64,000 nt of DNA from Bartonella australis AUST/NH1 (GCF_000341355.1 NC_020300.1:1-64000); one strand, 5' to 3'. Counted from the stretch's first letter, positions 26,535 to 37,143 are shown. Numbers and translations: made by a program. The notes: generated by a model not told the origin, from the letters alone.

Positions 26535-29500
26535 AGCTTCTCCGCTTTGTGCAGGCCACTGGACCATTCTAGCAGTCGCGCTAGATGATCATAATCACCT
26601 TCATAACTTTTTTTTGAGGGTATTGCGTGTGATAGGTAGCCTTGCTGTGGGTTTTGATAATAATTGATCAATGCAATGAGGTGTTCCCACGCTTTTTCAC
26701 CGAGAGAAATAGCACTTTTATGATTGTCTACTTTTCTATTGGAGATGACTGATTGAGGCTTAATTTCACCTTGTTTTCCCAAGGGGATATAAAATAAATT
26801 TAATGGGGTGATATCTTGCAGGTTTATAAAGGCTTTTTGCATTAACAAAGCTGCTTCTAATGCTAATTGTGGAGATAATAAGGTAAAGACTTGTTTGGAT
26901 GAAGGGGGGGTATTCGTTTTGAAATCGATAATTTCAGCCATTTTCCCCGGTAAAATATCAATGCGATCAGCGCGTCCAGAAAGAGTTACACCTGTTGTCC
27001 CTATAGGCGTTTCTCGAGCAATTACTTCGGCATATCGTTCTCTAGGTCCGAGACTTCGTTCCCATTCAAGAATAAAAGGAGCAATATTTTCAAAAATTGG
27101 CCACCAAATTGCTCGAATATCTGAAGGCAGGTTCAATTTATCAAATTCTTTACATCCAATAGCCAATAATGCATCTAACGCATTGGCGGCGTGAGGGTCT
27201 TTTATTTGTGCGCAAAAAGCTGCAAGAATAGCGTGGTAGAGTATTCCGCGTTCAGCGGCGCTGGGGTCGTGAGTGAGTTCTTTAAGCGGCCTAAGACGCA
27301 GAACTTTTTTTGCATAAATAGCATAAGGATCGTACCGTAACGTTTCTATTTCAGTTACTGAAAAATGACGTGGACGCGTACAAAGCGGCGGTACAGGGCA
27401 AGGTCGTACTGAAAAAGAGGTTATATCTGTGTTGTCGAGCATTTTTGCCCAACGAAGAAATATTGCACCCCGCGTGCGGATTTGCTTCCATACTCGTTGA
27501 CCTACGACTGTTTCCAAGCGTTGTAGCCAACGTGAAGGAATAGAGGGAGCATGATTAACTCGTGTTGCGCGGCTCATCACAACTTTATCCATTCCCATAG
27601 CCCATTGAAAATCGTGGGCGGAAAGGCCGATACGTTGTTCTGGCGGTTCGAGAGTTAACGCCATTTTCATTGGCCGTGATAAAAAAGCGTCATTACGAGT
27701 GGTTATAGGCCACGATCCTTCGTTTAGGCCGCCTATAACTACTGTATCGACAGTTTGCAAGCGTGATTCTAAAGTACCCCATATAAATAGACGCGGATGC
27801 CCACCAGGAGGAGGGGTCACAGAGCGGGTAGCTATAAGGGCCGAAAATACAGCGGGCCATTCGCAAAGACGAAATTTTAATTCCGACTGATCAGTGATCA
27901 ATTCACGTAAAAAAATTGATAAAGCTTTTCCCGCTTCATCTTGATAAAGATGCATGAGAGAATCGTCATCTTTACGTCCAAAATTTTCAAAAACTTCAAT
28001 AGTCGCTGTAATAGCCTCATTGATGCTGCATTCTCTATCTTGTTGCATGAGAGACACTAGTGGTTTAACTGCTTTGGCTAAAAGATGACAAAGGAAACGT
28101 GCTTCTTCGCTTTTTTTTGGATCTAGGGTACTTTTGTCAGAAATATTATAGGAACGTGTTTTTATCCACGTTTCGAGAAATTGCTCGCAGTCGCAAAGGT
28201 CAATACGGTTGGTGCTCTCCCGAAGAACAAATAATTCAAAATTTTCTGTTATTTCACGCAAATGACAACGATTTTGCCCTAGCGTTGTAAGTGGATGCTT
28301 CAGAAGAGATAGAAAAGAAACAACGTCACCGGGTTTGAATATATTTTCTAAAAGAAGCCGTAACAGGGTTGAAGGCGTGGTTTGTGCGAGTGGTATGCCA
28401 CCTGAATCATTCGCTTCAATGCCAAAGCGTTGTAACTCAGCTGTGACACGGCGTGCTAAATTGCGGTCATTTGTAATGAGAGCCGCAGTTTTTGGGAACT
28501 CTTCAATAGCGTTACGCAATGCGACAGCGATAGCTAAGGCCTCTTCGCGCTCATTCATGGCTTCAATTAATGACCAATCTGCGCAAAGGTTTTCATAATC
28601 ATTGCGTACAATTTTTGCCCACGAATCTGTGGTAGAGGCAGGCCGTAATGCTTCTGATAAAAGAGCCGTGCGTTTTTTCTTTATTGCGCTCTGCTGGCCA
28701 ATTTCACGGACATGGATGCGTTGGCATTTCATCAAGGATAAAAGTTTTTTAAAATGGTATTGGGGATGACCGAAGGCAGGAGGAGTATGATCGGGGACAG
28801 AAGCTGTTTTAAGGGTATGATGGGTATGCATTGCACCTAACGCGTCCCACTGCGCTTCATCCATGTGAAGATCGAGACCTGGGAGAATAACGGCGCCTTT
28901 GGGCAAGCAGGAAATGACCTTTAGAAGATGTGCAACTGCGGGGATAGAGCCTGTTGCACCGGCTGCAATAATAGGTTTATCGGGTTGCGTATATTGTAAG
29001 ATGTCCGCTTGCATTTTAAGGGCTTGATTGCGCCGTTCAGCCGGATTACTTCGTTGTCTTTCTTTTAAGATTTGAGGCCAGTTTTGCGTAACAATAGTGA
29101 GAAAATCTAAAGTTATTTGCCACCATTCAGCAACCGTGTCAGGCACAATGTCTCTAAGTTTTGACCAATCTGCGGATTCTGTTTCAATTTCATCCATCAA
29201 ACACGCTAAATCTTGAGCGAGCCAGATTGCATCGGCGGTACGAGCGGACATGAGCGTATCTTCTGCACCAAATACAGCACGCAGGTGGGCGGGCAAATTT
29301 TCACGCCAAGAGCGGATAAGGCGTGCTAAAAGAAGAAGACGCTCACTTTCTCCAATGGAAGGAGGGGGGACTAAATTATTGGTATGGTCTTCAAAAAAAA
29401 AGAAATCTTCTTCGTTTACATCTCCTAGAGGGCGAATAATTGGCAGAAAACTTGACTGTGTACGGCTTTTTTCAACGAAAGCGGCACTCAAGGCACGAGC

Positions 29501-29665
29501 AGCACGGCGTGTTGGGACATAAATGAGAGTATCAGCTAGAGCGGTTTGAACATCACCATTTAGTGCAAAGTCGCCAATAAGAGCACCCGAAAGAAGCGCG
29601 TCAACAAAATGAGGCAAAAAAGGCGTTCCGGGGGAAATAGAAAATACGCGTGGCTTATGAGTCAT
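26531..29665 (-). CDS. addB: Double-strand break repair protein AddB (alphaproteobacterial type)
   Basis: AddB is the partner nuclease and Chi-recognition-type subunit of AddAB. The N-terminus SISPGTPFLPHFVDALLSG and TLIYVPTRRAARALSAAF are typical, as are VVIGGLNEGSWP and GLSAHDFQWAMG in the inactive helicase region. The C-terminal nuclease holds GRADRIDILPGKMAEIIDFK with the catalytic Asp and Lys. 1044 residues, full length. It overlaps addA by four bases. Upstream, the 330-base gap to tsaE is where rhizobia carry a sugar nucleotidyltransferase and a kinase gene. Confidence 0.93.
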   Translation of the reverse strand: MTHKPRVFSISPGTPFLPHFVDALLSGALIGDFALNGDVQTALADTLIYVPTRRAARALSAAFVEKSRTQSSFLPIIRPLGDVNEEDFFFFEDHTNNLVPPPSIGESERLLLLARLIRSWRENLPAHLRAVFGAEDTLMSARTADAIWLAQDLACLMDEIETESADWSKLRDIVPDTVAEWWQITLDFLTIVTQNWPQILKERQRSNPAERRNQALKMQADILQYTQPDKPIIAAGATGSIPAVAHLLKVISCLPKGAVILPGLDLHMDEAQWDALGAMHTHHTLKTASVPDHTPPAFGHPQYHFKKLLSLMKCQRIHVREIGQQSAIKKKRTALLSEALRPASTTDSWAKIVRNDYENLCADWSLIEAMNEREEALAIAVALRNAIEEFPKTAALITNDRNLARRVTAELQRFGIEANDSGGIPLAQTTPSTLLRLLLENIFKPGDVVSFLSLLKHPLTTLGQNRCHLREITENFELFVLRESTNRIDLCDCEQFLETWIKTRSYNISDKSTLDPKKSEEARFLCHLLAKAVKPLVSLMQQDRECSINEAITATIEVFENFGRKDDDSLMHLYQDEAGKALSIFLRELITDQSELKFRLCEWPAVFSALIATRSVTPPPGGHPRLFIWGTLESRLQTVDTVVIGGLNEGSWPITTRNDAFLSRPMKMALTLEPPEQRIGLSAHDFQWAMGMDKVVMSRATRVNHAPSIPSRWLQRLETVVGQRVWKQIRTRGAIFLRWAKMLDNTDITSFSVRPCPVPPLCTRPRHFSVTEIETLRYDPYAIYAKKVLRLRPLKELTHDPSAAERGILYHAILAAFCAQIKDPHAANALDALLAIGCKEFDKLNLPSDIRAIWWPIFENIAPFILEWERSLGPRERYAEVIARETPIGTTGVTLSGRADRIDILPGKMAEIIDFKTNTPPSSKQVFTLLSPQLALEAALLMQKAFINLQDITPLNLFYIPLGKQGEIKPQSVISNRKVDNHKSAISLGEKAWEHLIALINYYQNPQQGYLSHAIPSKKSYEGDYDHLARLLEWSSGLHKAEKL

Positions 29666-29997
29666 GTTATTTTGTTTTAAGTGTGGGAAAAATTTCAGCT
29701 TTATCCATTATGCGAGTCATTTCGATTGTATCTAATTCCTGTTGAGGAGAAAACTGAAAAATTGTGTTTATACAATAGCTTTATCACAGAGAGTCTAAGA
29801 AAGTGGGATAGGCGGTTGCCCGGATAAAGATATTTAGATTGGTCTGGAGAGTAATATCATGAAAGACTTTTCTTAGGTTACTAAAAGTCATTTTTCTTGT
29901 CGGTCAGCGATAAAATCATTTTATTGTTGTGTTTTTACAGTTCGGTAGCGCTGTCAGCTAAAAAATGCCGATATACATAACTATGACCACGGGTTGT
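29666..29997. other. Gap where the murU/amgK-type pair normally lies
   Basis: In rhizobial genomes a nucleotidyltransferase (MurU-like) and an aminoglycoside-phosphotransferase-like kinase (AmgK-like), used in cell-wall recycling, sit between addB and tsaE. Here only 332 bases remain. I translated the minus strand in all frames and saw no segment matching either protein. The stretch must hold any independent addB promoter. Confidence 0.55.
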
Positions 29998-30468
29998 TCA
30001 AAAAGTACGAACGGCGAGAGATTGGTGCAGATGTTCGGCGGAATGTTCTGCTGATGTAAAAACGATACGACGTCCACAATTTTCATAATGTACGGCGATA
30101 GAAAAAGTAGCAGGCCCTAAAAGATTTGCCCCTTTTTCCGGCCATTCAATCAATATAATACTTTCTCCACGTGCTTCATGAAGTCCGAGTTCGTCAATTT
30201 CTTCTGCCATAGAAAGGCGATAAAGGTCAGCATGAATGATCTCAAATCCTGGAAGTTGATAGCTTTGAACGAGGGTAAAAGTAGGGCTTAGAACGTCTAG
30301 AGTGTTATCATTGGCAAGTGTGCGAATGAGCTCACGAGCGATAGTTGTTTTTCCTGCCCCAAGATCGCCTTGGAGCGTCACGAGGTCGCCCGGCTTTAAG
30401 ATAAGAGCTAAATCTCTCGCAAAGAGTTTTGTTGCTTCTTCATTTTTGAGAAAAAAACTAAAATTCAT
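29998..30468 (-). CDS. tsaE: tRNA threonylcarbamoyladenosine biosynthesis ATPase TsaE
   Basis: TsaE helps TsaB and TsaD install t6A at position 37 of ANN-decoding tRNAs. The Walker A LQGDLGAGKTTIARELIRTL is near residue 35, followed by SPTFTLVQSY, HADLYRL and IILIEWPEKG, all family signatures. At 156 residues it is normal. It lies directly downstream of divL (54 bases), the conserved rhizobial arrangement. Confidence 0.95.
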   Translation of the reverse strand: MNFSFFLKNEEATKLFARDLALILKPGDLVTLQGDLGAGKTTIARELIRTLANDNTLDVLSPTFTLVQSYQLPGFEIIHADLYRLSMAEEIDELGLHEARGESIILIEWPEKGANLLGPATFSIAVHYENCGRRIVFTSAEHSAEHLHQSLAVRTF

Positions 30469-30522
30469 TAAAATTTCCCACTGAATTAATGAGCAAAAAT
30501 TTTGCGATAGTACGATGCGAAG

Positions 30523-32949
30523 TTAAAAAACTTTATTTTCTTTCTGTCCAGGAAAAAAGCACTTCACCGTCGTTCCTTGGCCTGTTCCGGTAAGAATTTC
30601 AACGCGTCCATTGTGAAGTTCAACGAAACTTTTAACGAGGGAAAGGCCCAGACCCGCTCCTGCACGCCCACCGTGATGCGCATGAGAAGAAAAACGTTTG
30701 AAAATCCGGTCAAGAACATCATTCGGAATGTCAGATCCTTCATTATGAACGCTAAAAACTATGTCGTCTCCTTGCATATCAGCGTGAAATTCGATAGTGC
30801 TCCCTTCTGTTGCAAAATTGGCAGCATTACTGAGGATATTAACAAAAATTTGGTGCAAACGCATTGCGTCAGAAAAAATAAAATTTAAGGAAGGAGAAAT
30901 TTTCTGTAAAAGTACAATATGACGCCCATTGAGGCGTTCTTCCACTCGTGCTGCTGCTTGTGCCATAGCCTCGGCAATATCGACAGGTTTTATGTTGAGT
31001 TCCATGATACCTGCATCAAGGGTTGCAAGGTCGAGAATATCATTAACGATGTTCAAAAGTGTGCCTGACTCCGAATGGATATAGCCAAGATATTCGTGTT
31101 GGCGTTCATTGATAGAGCCGAAAATTTGATCACGTAAAATATCTGAAAACCCAATAATATTGGTAAGAGGTGTGCGCAATTCATAAGAAACATGTTGAAC
31201 AAACTCATTGCGCAGACGGTCAGCGCTTTCTAAAGCTTCATTTTTTTCTTGAAGTGCGCGCGCGATGTGAACAGTGTCAGTGACATTAACAAAGGTTAGC
31301 ATTGTTTGTCCATCAAGGAGGGGAACCAATGTATAATCGATGATCGTCCCATTTTTCAGATCTATGCGGCCGGAACATGTGTCACGTTTTTCAGAAAAAC
31401 CGGTAACGAATTGAGCGAATTTGTCCCATTCTTTCCCTATCATTAAGGTTGAACAATGCGCTTGTAGTTGCGTGATATGAATGCCTTCTACAAGCAAATT
31501 ATAAGGAAGAGACCATAATTTTGATAAGGCTGGATTAGATAAACGAAGCCGCCCATCAGCGCCAAAAACGACGACTCCTTCAGAAAGTTTATCGAGTGTT
31601 TCTCCTTGTATTTTGATCAGTGTATTATAACGTCGCTCAAGATCAATTTTTTCTGTGAGGTTTTCATAGAGCCAAGTGATGCCTCCTTGTGGGTGAGGTC
31701 GGGAAATGACGTGCACTGTACGCCCGTCAGGTAGATTCCAAATTTGTTGATTTGGCTCTGTTTGCTGAGAGGCTCTAAAAAGCTCTTCTTTCCACGCGCG
31801 CCAATCAGGATGTTCACCGATGAGGCCTTCTTCGCGCAGACGTTCGAGAAATAGTGTATGGCTCGGTTCATTTTCTAAAAAAGTACTTTCTAATGGCCAT
31901 AAAACTTTAAAAGCATGGTTGCAGAATTTTAATTTTTGATTGGCATCAAAAATCGCAACAGCGGTCGAGATTTGGTCTAGCGTTTCATAATGGCTTTTAA
32001 GAATGTGCTTGATTTCGTTAGCGAGATTTTTATACGTACTTTCGTCACGAGCGAAGGTTGCTGTTCCTTCTTCCGTCATAATACGTGTTAGGTGAAAGTA
32101 ACGTCGCTCTCCACCAATGACTGTGTGAATATAATCTTGAAAAACTGCTTCTTTTTTGTCTGTTTCACGCTGTGTGGCTCCGTTGAAAAGGCTAATGAGA
32201 TCGTTATTGCCTTCTTGGGTGGTCGTCATTTCGCGAAAAATGCGATTCATAAAACAAATTTTTCCTTCACCATCTTGAATCCATACTGGTTCTTGAATAT
32301 GGTCGAGAAGATTTTCCTGTATTTTCAGTTTTGCAAAAATTCGGGTAAAATCTTTCTGCAAACGAGAATTTTCGTTTTGCTGCGCCGAAATATTTTGAAA
32401 ACGTGCGATAGCGGCCGTTCCTGCGATTACCCCTGTGACTTGCAGCAGTATTTTATGTTTAGCGGTGATAGAAAGTTCAAAAGGACAGCTGTTATAACGC
32501 AGCCGAGTCAGTGCTTGCTCGAGTTGCTGTGCGGAGGTTTCTTCGAGCCATAATTCAAAATATTGAAAATTTTTCTGGTTAATACCCGCTTTTTCTAATA
32601 CAGGAACGTTACCAGTTATGCGTGGCAGGTCTGTGGGGTTTTCCCAAATAAGAAGACATTGTTCTGTTTCTTCTAAAAGCCATTCATAGTGCCTGAGTTT
32701 TTCGGAAAAATTTGCCTGAATCATCTTCAAAGACCGCCGTGCAGCCCTTTTTGTGCTCAAAATGACCACTATAGATGTGAAAATAAAAGCACAAGAAATA
32801 CCTCCCGAGAGCGCTAAAATGAGCCACAGGCCGTCTGGTAAAGCTAAAGTAGGAGGCAGTTGCAATGCAGGCGAGTGGGCGGCAGCATATGCAGGAGAAA
32901 GGAGAGAAAGGTAGCAGAAAATACTCACGCAAATTTGGGTGACTTTCAT
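30523..32949 (-). CDS. divL: DivL-type PAS-domain pseudokinase
   Basis: DivL controls the CckA-CtrA cell-cycle pathway by sensing phosphorylated DivK. The N-terminus has a signal-like segment (CVSIFCYLSLLSPAYAA) and a membrane helix near residues 45-65, then several PAS-like regions and a histidine-kinase core. In the dimerisation box the sequence is HVSYELRTPLTNIIGF: the phosphorylated histidine of SHELRTP is a tyrosine (codon 31183-31185), the hallmark of DivL. The ATPase domain keeps NILSNAANFA and GAGLGLSLVKS, but the G1 box reads HNEGSDIP with Asn where Asp is usual. About 808 residues from the ATG at 32949; a GTG upstream would add 13. It is followed by tsaE, and ahcY lies upstream, as in rhizobia. 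Confidence 0.9.
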   Translation of the reverse strand: MKVTQICVSIFCYLSLLSPAYAAAHSPALQLPPTLALPDGLWLILALSGGISCAFIFTSIVVILSTKRAARRSLKMIQANFSEKLRHYEWLLEETEQCLLIWENPTDLPRITGNVPVLEKAGINQKNFQYFELWLEETSAQQLEQALTRLRYNSCPFELSITAKHKILLQVTGVIAGTAAIARFQNISAQQNENSRLQKDFTRIFAKLKIQENLLDHIQEPVWIQDGEGKICFMNRIFREMTTTQEGNNDLISLFNGATQRETDKKEAVFQDYIHTVIGGERRYFHLTRIMTEEGTATFARDESTYKNLANEIKHILKSHYETLDQISTAVAIFDANQKLKFCNHAFKVLWPLESTFLENEPSHTLFLERLREEGLIGEHPDWRAWKEELFRASQQTEPNQQIWNLPDGRTVHVISRPHPQGGITWLYENLTEKIDLERRYNTLIKIQGETLDKLSEGVVVFGADGRLRLSNPALSKLWSLPYNLLVEGIHITQLQAHCSTLMIGKEWDKFAQFVTGFSEKRDTCSGRIDLKNGTIIDYTLVPLLDGQTMLTFVNVTDTVHIARALQEKNEALESADRLRNEFVQHVSYELRTPLTNIIGFSDILRDQIFGSINERQHEYLGYIHSESGTLLNIVNDILDLATLDAGIMELNIKPVDIAEAMAQAAARVEERLNGRHIVLLQKISPSLNFIFSDAMRLHQIFVNILSNAANFATEGSTIEFHADMQGDDIVFSVHNEGSDIPNDVLDRIFKRFSSHAHHGGRAGAGLGLSLVKSFVELHNGRVEILTGTGQGTTVKCFFPGQKENKVF

Positions 32950-33026
32950 AATTTTTTCTTTGGGGTCATAATCGCCAAAGCTGGGCACGGTGCGTCTTTC
33001 TTTTTTTCTTAAATTAAAGAAACTTT

Positions 33027-34424
33027 TTAGTAGCGGTAATGATCTGGTTTATAAGGTCCTCGCTGGGTTACTCCAATATAAGCAGCCTGTTCTTCTGATA
33101 GAACGCTTAATTTTATTCCTAACCGATCAAGGTGAAGACGTGCGACTTTTTCATCGAGATGCTTAGGTAAAATAGTTACTTCATTTTTGTAATTTTCTGT
33201 ATGAGTGAAGAGTTCAATTTGCGCTAAAACTTGGTTGGTAAACGAAGCTGACATAACAAAAGAAGGGTGGCCCGTGGCATTACCGAGGTTTAATAAACGC
33301 CCTTCAGATAATAAAATGATGCGCTTACCATCAGGAAAAGTGATCATATCAACTTGCGGTTTGATATTTGTCCATTGCAAATTCCTAAGAGCAGATACTT
33401 GGATTTCATTATCAAAATGGCCGATATTTCCCATAATACACATGTCTTTAACTTGCCGCATATGTTCTAAACGGACAACGTCTTTGTTGCCAGTGGCCGT
33501 TATGATAATATCAGCACTAGAGGCTGCATCGTCTAAAGTGACCACTTCGTAGCCGTCCATGGCTGCTTGAAGGGCACAAATGGGGTCAATTTCTGTTACT
33601 TTAACACGAGCCCCGGCGCCCGAGAGGGAAGCTGCCGAACCTTTACCGACGTCGCCATAACCGCAGACGATAGCTGTTTTTCCGGCTATCATCGCGTCTG
33701 TTCCGCGCCGAATGCCATCCACTAATGATTCTCTGCACCCGTATTTATTATCAAATTTTGATTTGGTAACACTATCATTAATATTAATAGCAGGAAAAGG
33801 CAAAAGCCCCTTTTTTTGTAGTTTATAAAGCCGACAGACACCCGTTGTAGTTTCTTCACTTACACCTTTAATTGCTGCACGTTGGCGCTCAAAAAATCTT
33901 GGTGTAGCAGTCATACGCTTTTGGATTTGTTTGAAAAAAAATTCTTCTTCTCTTGTCTGGGGATGAGATAAAATATTCTTGTTCACTTCTGCGCGACAGC
34001 CAGTTAAAATATAGTCTGTAGCGTCACCTCCATCATCTAATATAAGATTAGAAGGGTTGCCATCGGGCCATTGGAAAATTGCATCTATATATGCCCAATA
34101 TTCTTCGAGTGTTTCACCTTCAACAGCGAAGACAGCAGTACCAGTTGCCGCAATGGCCGCCGCTGCATGGTCTTGCGTAGAAAAAATATTGCTAGAAGCC
34201 CACCGTACTTCGGCGCCAATCGCTTTTAATGTTTCAATCAAAACGCCTGTTTGGATGGTCATATGCAATGAACCGGAAATACGCGCTCCACGTAAAGGCT
34301 GGCTGGAAGAAAATTCTTTACGACAAGCCATCAAGCCGGGCATTTCCATTTCCGCTATATTAAGCTCTTTACGGCCGTAAGCAGCGAGTGCAATGTCCTT
34401 GACGATATAGTCTTGAGTGGCCAT
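33027..34424 (-). CDS. ahcY: Adenosylhomocysteinase
   Basis: AhcY splits S-adenosylhomocysteine into adenosine and homocysteine, clearing the inhibitor left by methyltransferases. It has [11 protein letters not shown] near residue 25, [17 protein letters not shown], the NAD-binding [20 protein letters not shown] and [11 protein letters not shown], and ends KPDHYRY as the family always does. 465 residues. The ATG at 34424 has GAAGGAATAAAA before it; the longer frame upstream encodes an AT-rich unrelated extension. The alphaproteobacterial insertion near residue 150 is present ([13 protein letters not shown]). Confidence 0.97.
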   Translation of the reverse strand: MATQDYIVKDIALAAYGRKELNIAEMEMPGLMACRKEFSSSQPLRGARISGSLHMTIQTGVLIETLKAIGAEVRWASSNIFSTQDHAAAAIAATGTAVFAVEGETLEEYWAYIDAIFQWPDGNPSNLILDDGGDATDYILTGCRAEVNKNILSHPQTREEEFFFKQIQKRMTATPRFFERQRAAIKGVSEETTTGVCRLYKLQKKGLLPFPAININDSVTKSKFDNKYGCRESLVDGIRRGTDAMIAGKTAIVCGYGDVGKGSAASLSGAGARVKVTEIDPICALQAAMDGYEVVTLDDAASSADIIITATGNKDVVRLEHMRQVKDMCIMGNIGHFDNEIQVSALRNLQWTNIKPQVDMITFPDGKRIILLSEGRLLNLGNATGHPSFVMSASFTNQVLAQIELFTHTENYKNEVTILPKHLDEKVARLHLDRLGIKLSVLSEEQAAYIGVTQRGPYKPDHYRY

Positions 34425-34770
34425 TTTTATTCCTTCAAAATTAGCTTTTTTAAAATGGTAAGTAAAAGATACAAGTGAATATAAAGGCTTCTTTATACGA
34501 AAAAAAATTCTTTTCAAGTTTCCGTAAGTCTGTGCAATAAATATGTATTTGTGGGCTAAATATTAACGTTGCCGACGATATTTAAAGGATTTTACAAGTT
34601 TCATTGACAGGAAAACATCAGCAGTGTCATGTTGACTATAGAGAATAGCTAAAGAGATTATTATAGAATTACGTCTTATATAAAAGACGTGTATATGGGT
34701 TCAAGAGCCAAACCGACTGCTTTTCTTCTTTATAAGATAAAAAGTGATTTTATTGCAAGAAGGATACATA

Positions 34771-35769
34771 TCAAGCTGATAAGTTTTGAGAAAACTGTCC
34801 GTGTGGGCGAAACCGCCATAGGTAACTCGGCACAATAACTGTCATTGCCCTGGGAGTGATTCCTACCCCTTCTAAAGTACATCTATTTTTTATGGCTTCT
34901 TGAGAAACAATATTGTCCGCTTGTAGGAAACGTATTTGATTAGCGGTTATAAGTGTCGGTAACATAGGTAATTTCCCTATGGCTCTAAAAAGATTGCCGA
35001 TAAAAAGTCCCATAAAAAGGGGCATGTGTACAATTATTTTCTCACGATGAATAATTTTTAATACATCTTCAAGAGCATTTTGGACTGTCATAATTTGGGG
35101 CCCACCAAGGTCATAACTTTTCCCAGGGGCAATACGCCCTCCTAAGGCACGCACGACGAATTCGGCGATATCACCAACATAAACAGGTTGCAATTTATTT
35201 TGCCCACCGCCAAAAAGTGGCATAATTGGAAGAAAGCGGGATAAATTTGCCAAGGTATTAAAAAACCGATCTTCCGGTCCAAAAATGACCGACGGGCGCA
35301 TAATGATTGCTTGAGAATGTTTATCACGAATAATTTTCTCGCTCATAAACTTAGTATGGGCGTAGGGGAATGAGGTACTTTCGTTAGCGATGAGTGATGA
35401 CGTGTAAATAAGCGAAATGCCAGCCTCAGCCGCTAATTCAGCAACATTTCGCACGCCATCAATTTGTATAGTGCGAAAATTGGGCTGATTTGCTTGCACT
35501 AAACTACCGGGAAGAAAGACCGCACCATCTGCTCCAAGAAGCGCGCGCGCGACAGAAGCACGATCCTTGACGTCAGTTTTAAGCATTTGAGTCTGCCCTA
35601 CCTCGCCTATTTGCAGCATATAATAGGCATTTTGTGGGCGACGAGCGGCAATACGAACTCGATAACCTCGCTTAGTTAAAGCTTCAACAACATACCGCCC
35701 TACAAAACCTGAGCCGCCAAAAACAGTTATAAGCTTAGGATTTTGGTAAAGGGTATAATCAAGTTTCAT
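34771..35769 (-). CDS. Complex I NDUFA9-like NAD(P)-binding protein
   Basis: An atypical short-chain dehydrogenase fold: nucleotide-binding ITVFGGSGFVGRYVVEAL at residues 14-31, AARRPQNAYY after it and LIYTSSLIANE where the catalytic region would be; the usual YxxxK is replaced by YAHTKFMSEK, which keeps Tyr and Lys. This is the family of NDUFA9, the accessory subunit of mitochondrial complex I, which is widespread in alphaproteobacteria. Its role there may be complex I assembly or ubiquinone-related. 332 residues, full length. It follows folC (52 bases) but may have its own promoter. Function remains inferred. Confidence 0.82.
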   Translation of the reverse strand: MKLDYTLYQNPKLITVFGGSGFVGRYVVEALTKRGYRVRIAARRPQNAYYMLQIGEVGQTQMLKTDVKDRASVARALLGADGAVFLPGSLVQANQPNFRTIQIDGVRNVAELAAEAGISLIYTSSLIANESTSFPYAHTKFMSEKIIRDKHSQAIIMRPSVIFGPEDRFFNTLANLSRFLPIMPLFGGGQNKLQPVYVGDIAEFVVRALGGRIAPGKSYDLGGPQIMTVQNALEDVLKIIHREKIIVHMPLFMGLFIGNLFRAIGKLPMLPTLITANQIRFLQADNIVSQEAIKNRCTLEGVGITPRAMTVIVPSYLWRFRPHGQFSQNLSA

Positions 35770-35821
35770 GATGAAAAGTTCTATATATCACGTACATCAA
35801 AGCTACACAAACAATGAGTCC

Positions 35822-37141
35822 CTAGCATGGTGGTGTTTCATTGTCACGTAAAATATCGCCTGCAAGATAAAGGGAACCGGCAATGAGGATGATCGCATTT
35901 TTATGCTCTAGTTTAATTTTGTGTAAGGCACTTTGTAGATCAGTTAGCGGGGTGGCGATGAGTCCCGCTTTCTGAGCTGATTGAGCCAAAATTGTTGGGG
36001 GGGTACCTGCGTCGCTAGAGGTCAGCGGGATTGTGTATACTTGATCTACGAGATTAGCTAGAGGACGAAAATAGCCGGCGGCGTCTTTAGTATTGAGCAT
36101 GCCAGCAATCATGACAATAGAACGGTTTGATTTTTTTTTCCATTGGGTTAATATTACTGCAATGGCTTTTCCAGCGGCAGGATTATGGCCGCCATCCAGC
36201 CATAAATCAGTACTGGGGGGAAATTGATCAACCAATTTGCCATGGGTAAGGTGTTGCATGCGTGCTGGCCAGTAAATATTTTTTAAAGCGTGGCTGATTA
36301 TTTGTTCTGAGAGCTGAAAACCTGCTTGATAAATTGCTTCGATAGAGGCACCAGCATTGGCAATTTGGTGCGCGCCGATGAGCTTTGGAAGTGGGAGGTC
36401 CATTAAGTTATTGTTATTTTGAAATATCATGCGCCCGTGATCTTCGTAGCTTTGATAATCTTGGTTAAAAAGATAAGAGGGAGCCCTATTTTCTTCCGCA
36501 ATGGCTCTTAAAATAGAATAATTTGTACCGTGGTCTTGTTTGCCAACGACTACAGGAACAGTTGGTTTAATAATTCCCCCTTTTTGAAAAGCGATCGATG
36601 TAATCGTGTTGCCTAGGAGGGTTTCGTGATCGTAATCAATAGGCATAATAAGAGATACAGCGGGTTTGTGGATTACATTGGTGGGATCAAAACGTCCCCC
36701 TAGCCCAGTTTCCAAAATCACTGCGTCTGCCGGATAGGTGCTAAACAACATAAAGGCCGCTGCTGTGAAAACTTCAAAAACGGTTATGGGTTCTTTGCGG
36801 TTCGCTTCCATAACATAGCGGATTGTTTCGGCTAATTGAGTATCTGTAACAAGCTGTCCACCCCCATTTTTGCCTAGTCGACAGCGTTCATTCCAGTTAA
36901 CTAAATGAGGTGAGCTGTATACGTGAACACGGTGACCTGTGCTTTCCAAGAGAGCACGGCAGGTAGCAGAAGCAGATCCTTTGCCGTTTGTTCCAGCAAT
37001 ATGAACGACAGGCGGAAGTTTTAAATGCGGGTTACCAAGATGTTCCAAAAGACGCAAAATACGATCTAAAGAAGGGTCAAATTTCTCTGGATAGCATTTC
37101 CGTAAATCATCTACTACTTCTTGTATGTGGCCTTTTTGCAT
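35822..37141 (-). CDS. folC: Bifunctional folylpolyglutamate synthase / dihydrofolate synthase
   Basis: FolC adds glutamate to dihydropteroate and to folates. The P-loop HIAGTNGKGSASATCRALLE lies near residue 47; VYSSPHLVNWNERCRL, ILETGLGGRFDPTNVI and IDYDHETLLGNTITSIAFQK follow in family order, and LDGGHNPAAGKA marks the C-terminal domain. 439 residues. It starts two bases after the accD stop, so accD-folC form a tight operon; in rhizobia trpFBA lie before them and trxA after, and neither is adjacent here. Confidence 0.95.
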   Translation of the reverse strand: MQKGHIQEVVDDLRKCYPEKFDPSLDRILRLLEHLGNPHLKLPPVVHIAGTNGKGSASATCRALLESTGHRVHVYSSPHLVNWNERCRLGKNGGGQLVTDTQLAETIRYVMEANRKEPITVFEVFTAAAFMLFSTYPADAVILETGLGGRFDPTNVIHKPAVSLIMPIDYDHETLLGNTITSIAFQKGGIIKPTVPVVVGKQDHGTNYSILRAIAEENRAPSYLFNQDYQSYEDHGRMIFQNNNNLMDLPLPKLIGAHQIANAGASIEAIYQAGFQLSEQIISHALKNIYWPARMQHLTHGKLVDQFPPSTDLWLDGGHNPAAGKAIAVILTQWKKKSNRSIVMIAGMLNTKDAAGYFRPLANLVDQVYTIPLTSSDAGTPPTILAQSAQKAGLIATPLTDLQSALHKIKLEHKNAIILIAGSLYLAGDILRDNETPPC

Positions 37142-37143
37142 AG

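Noticed and set aside
32092..32553. 153-residue plus-strand frame opposite divL
   Set aside because: Cysteine- and phenylalanine-rich shadow of the real minus-strand gene.
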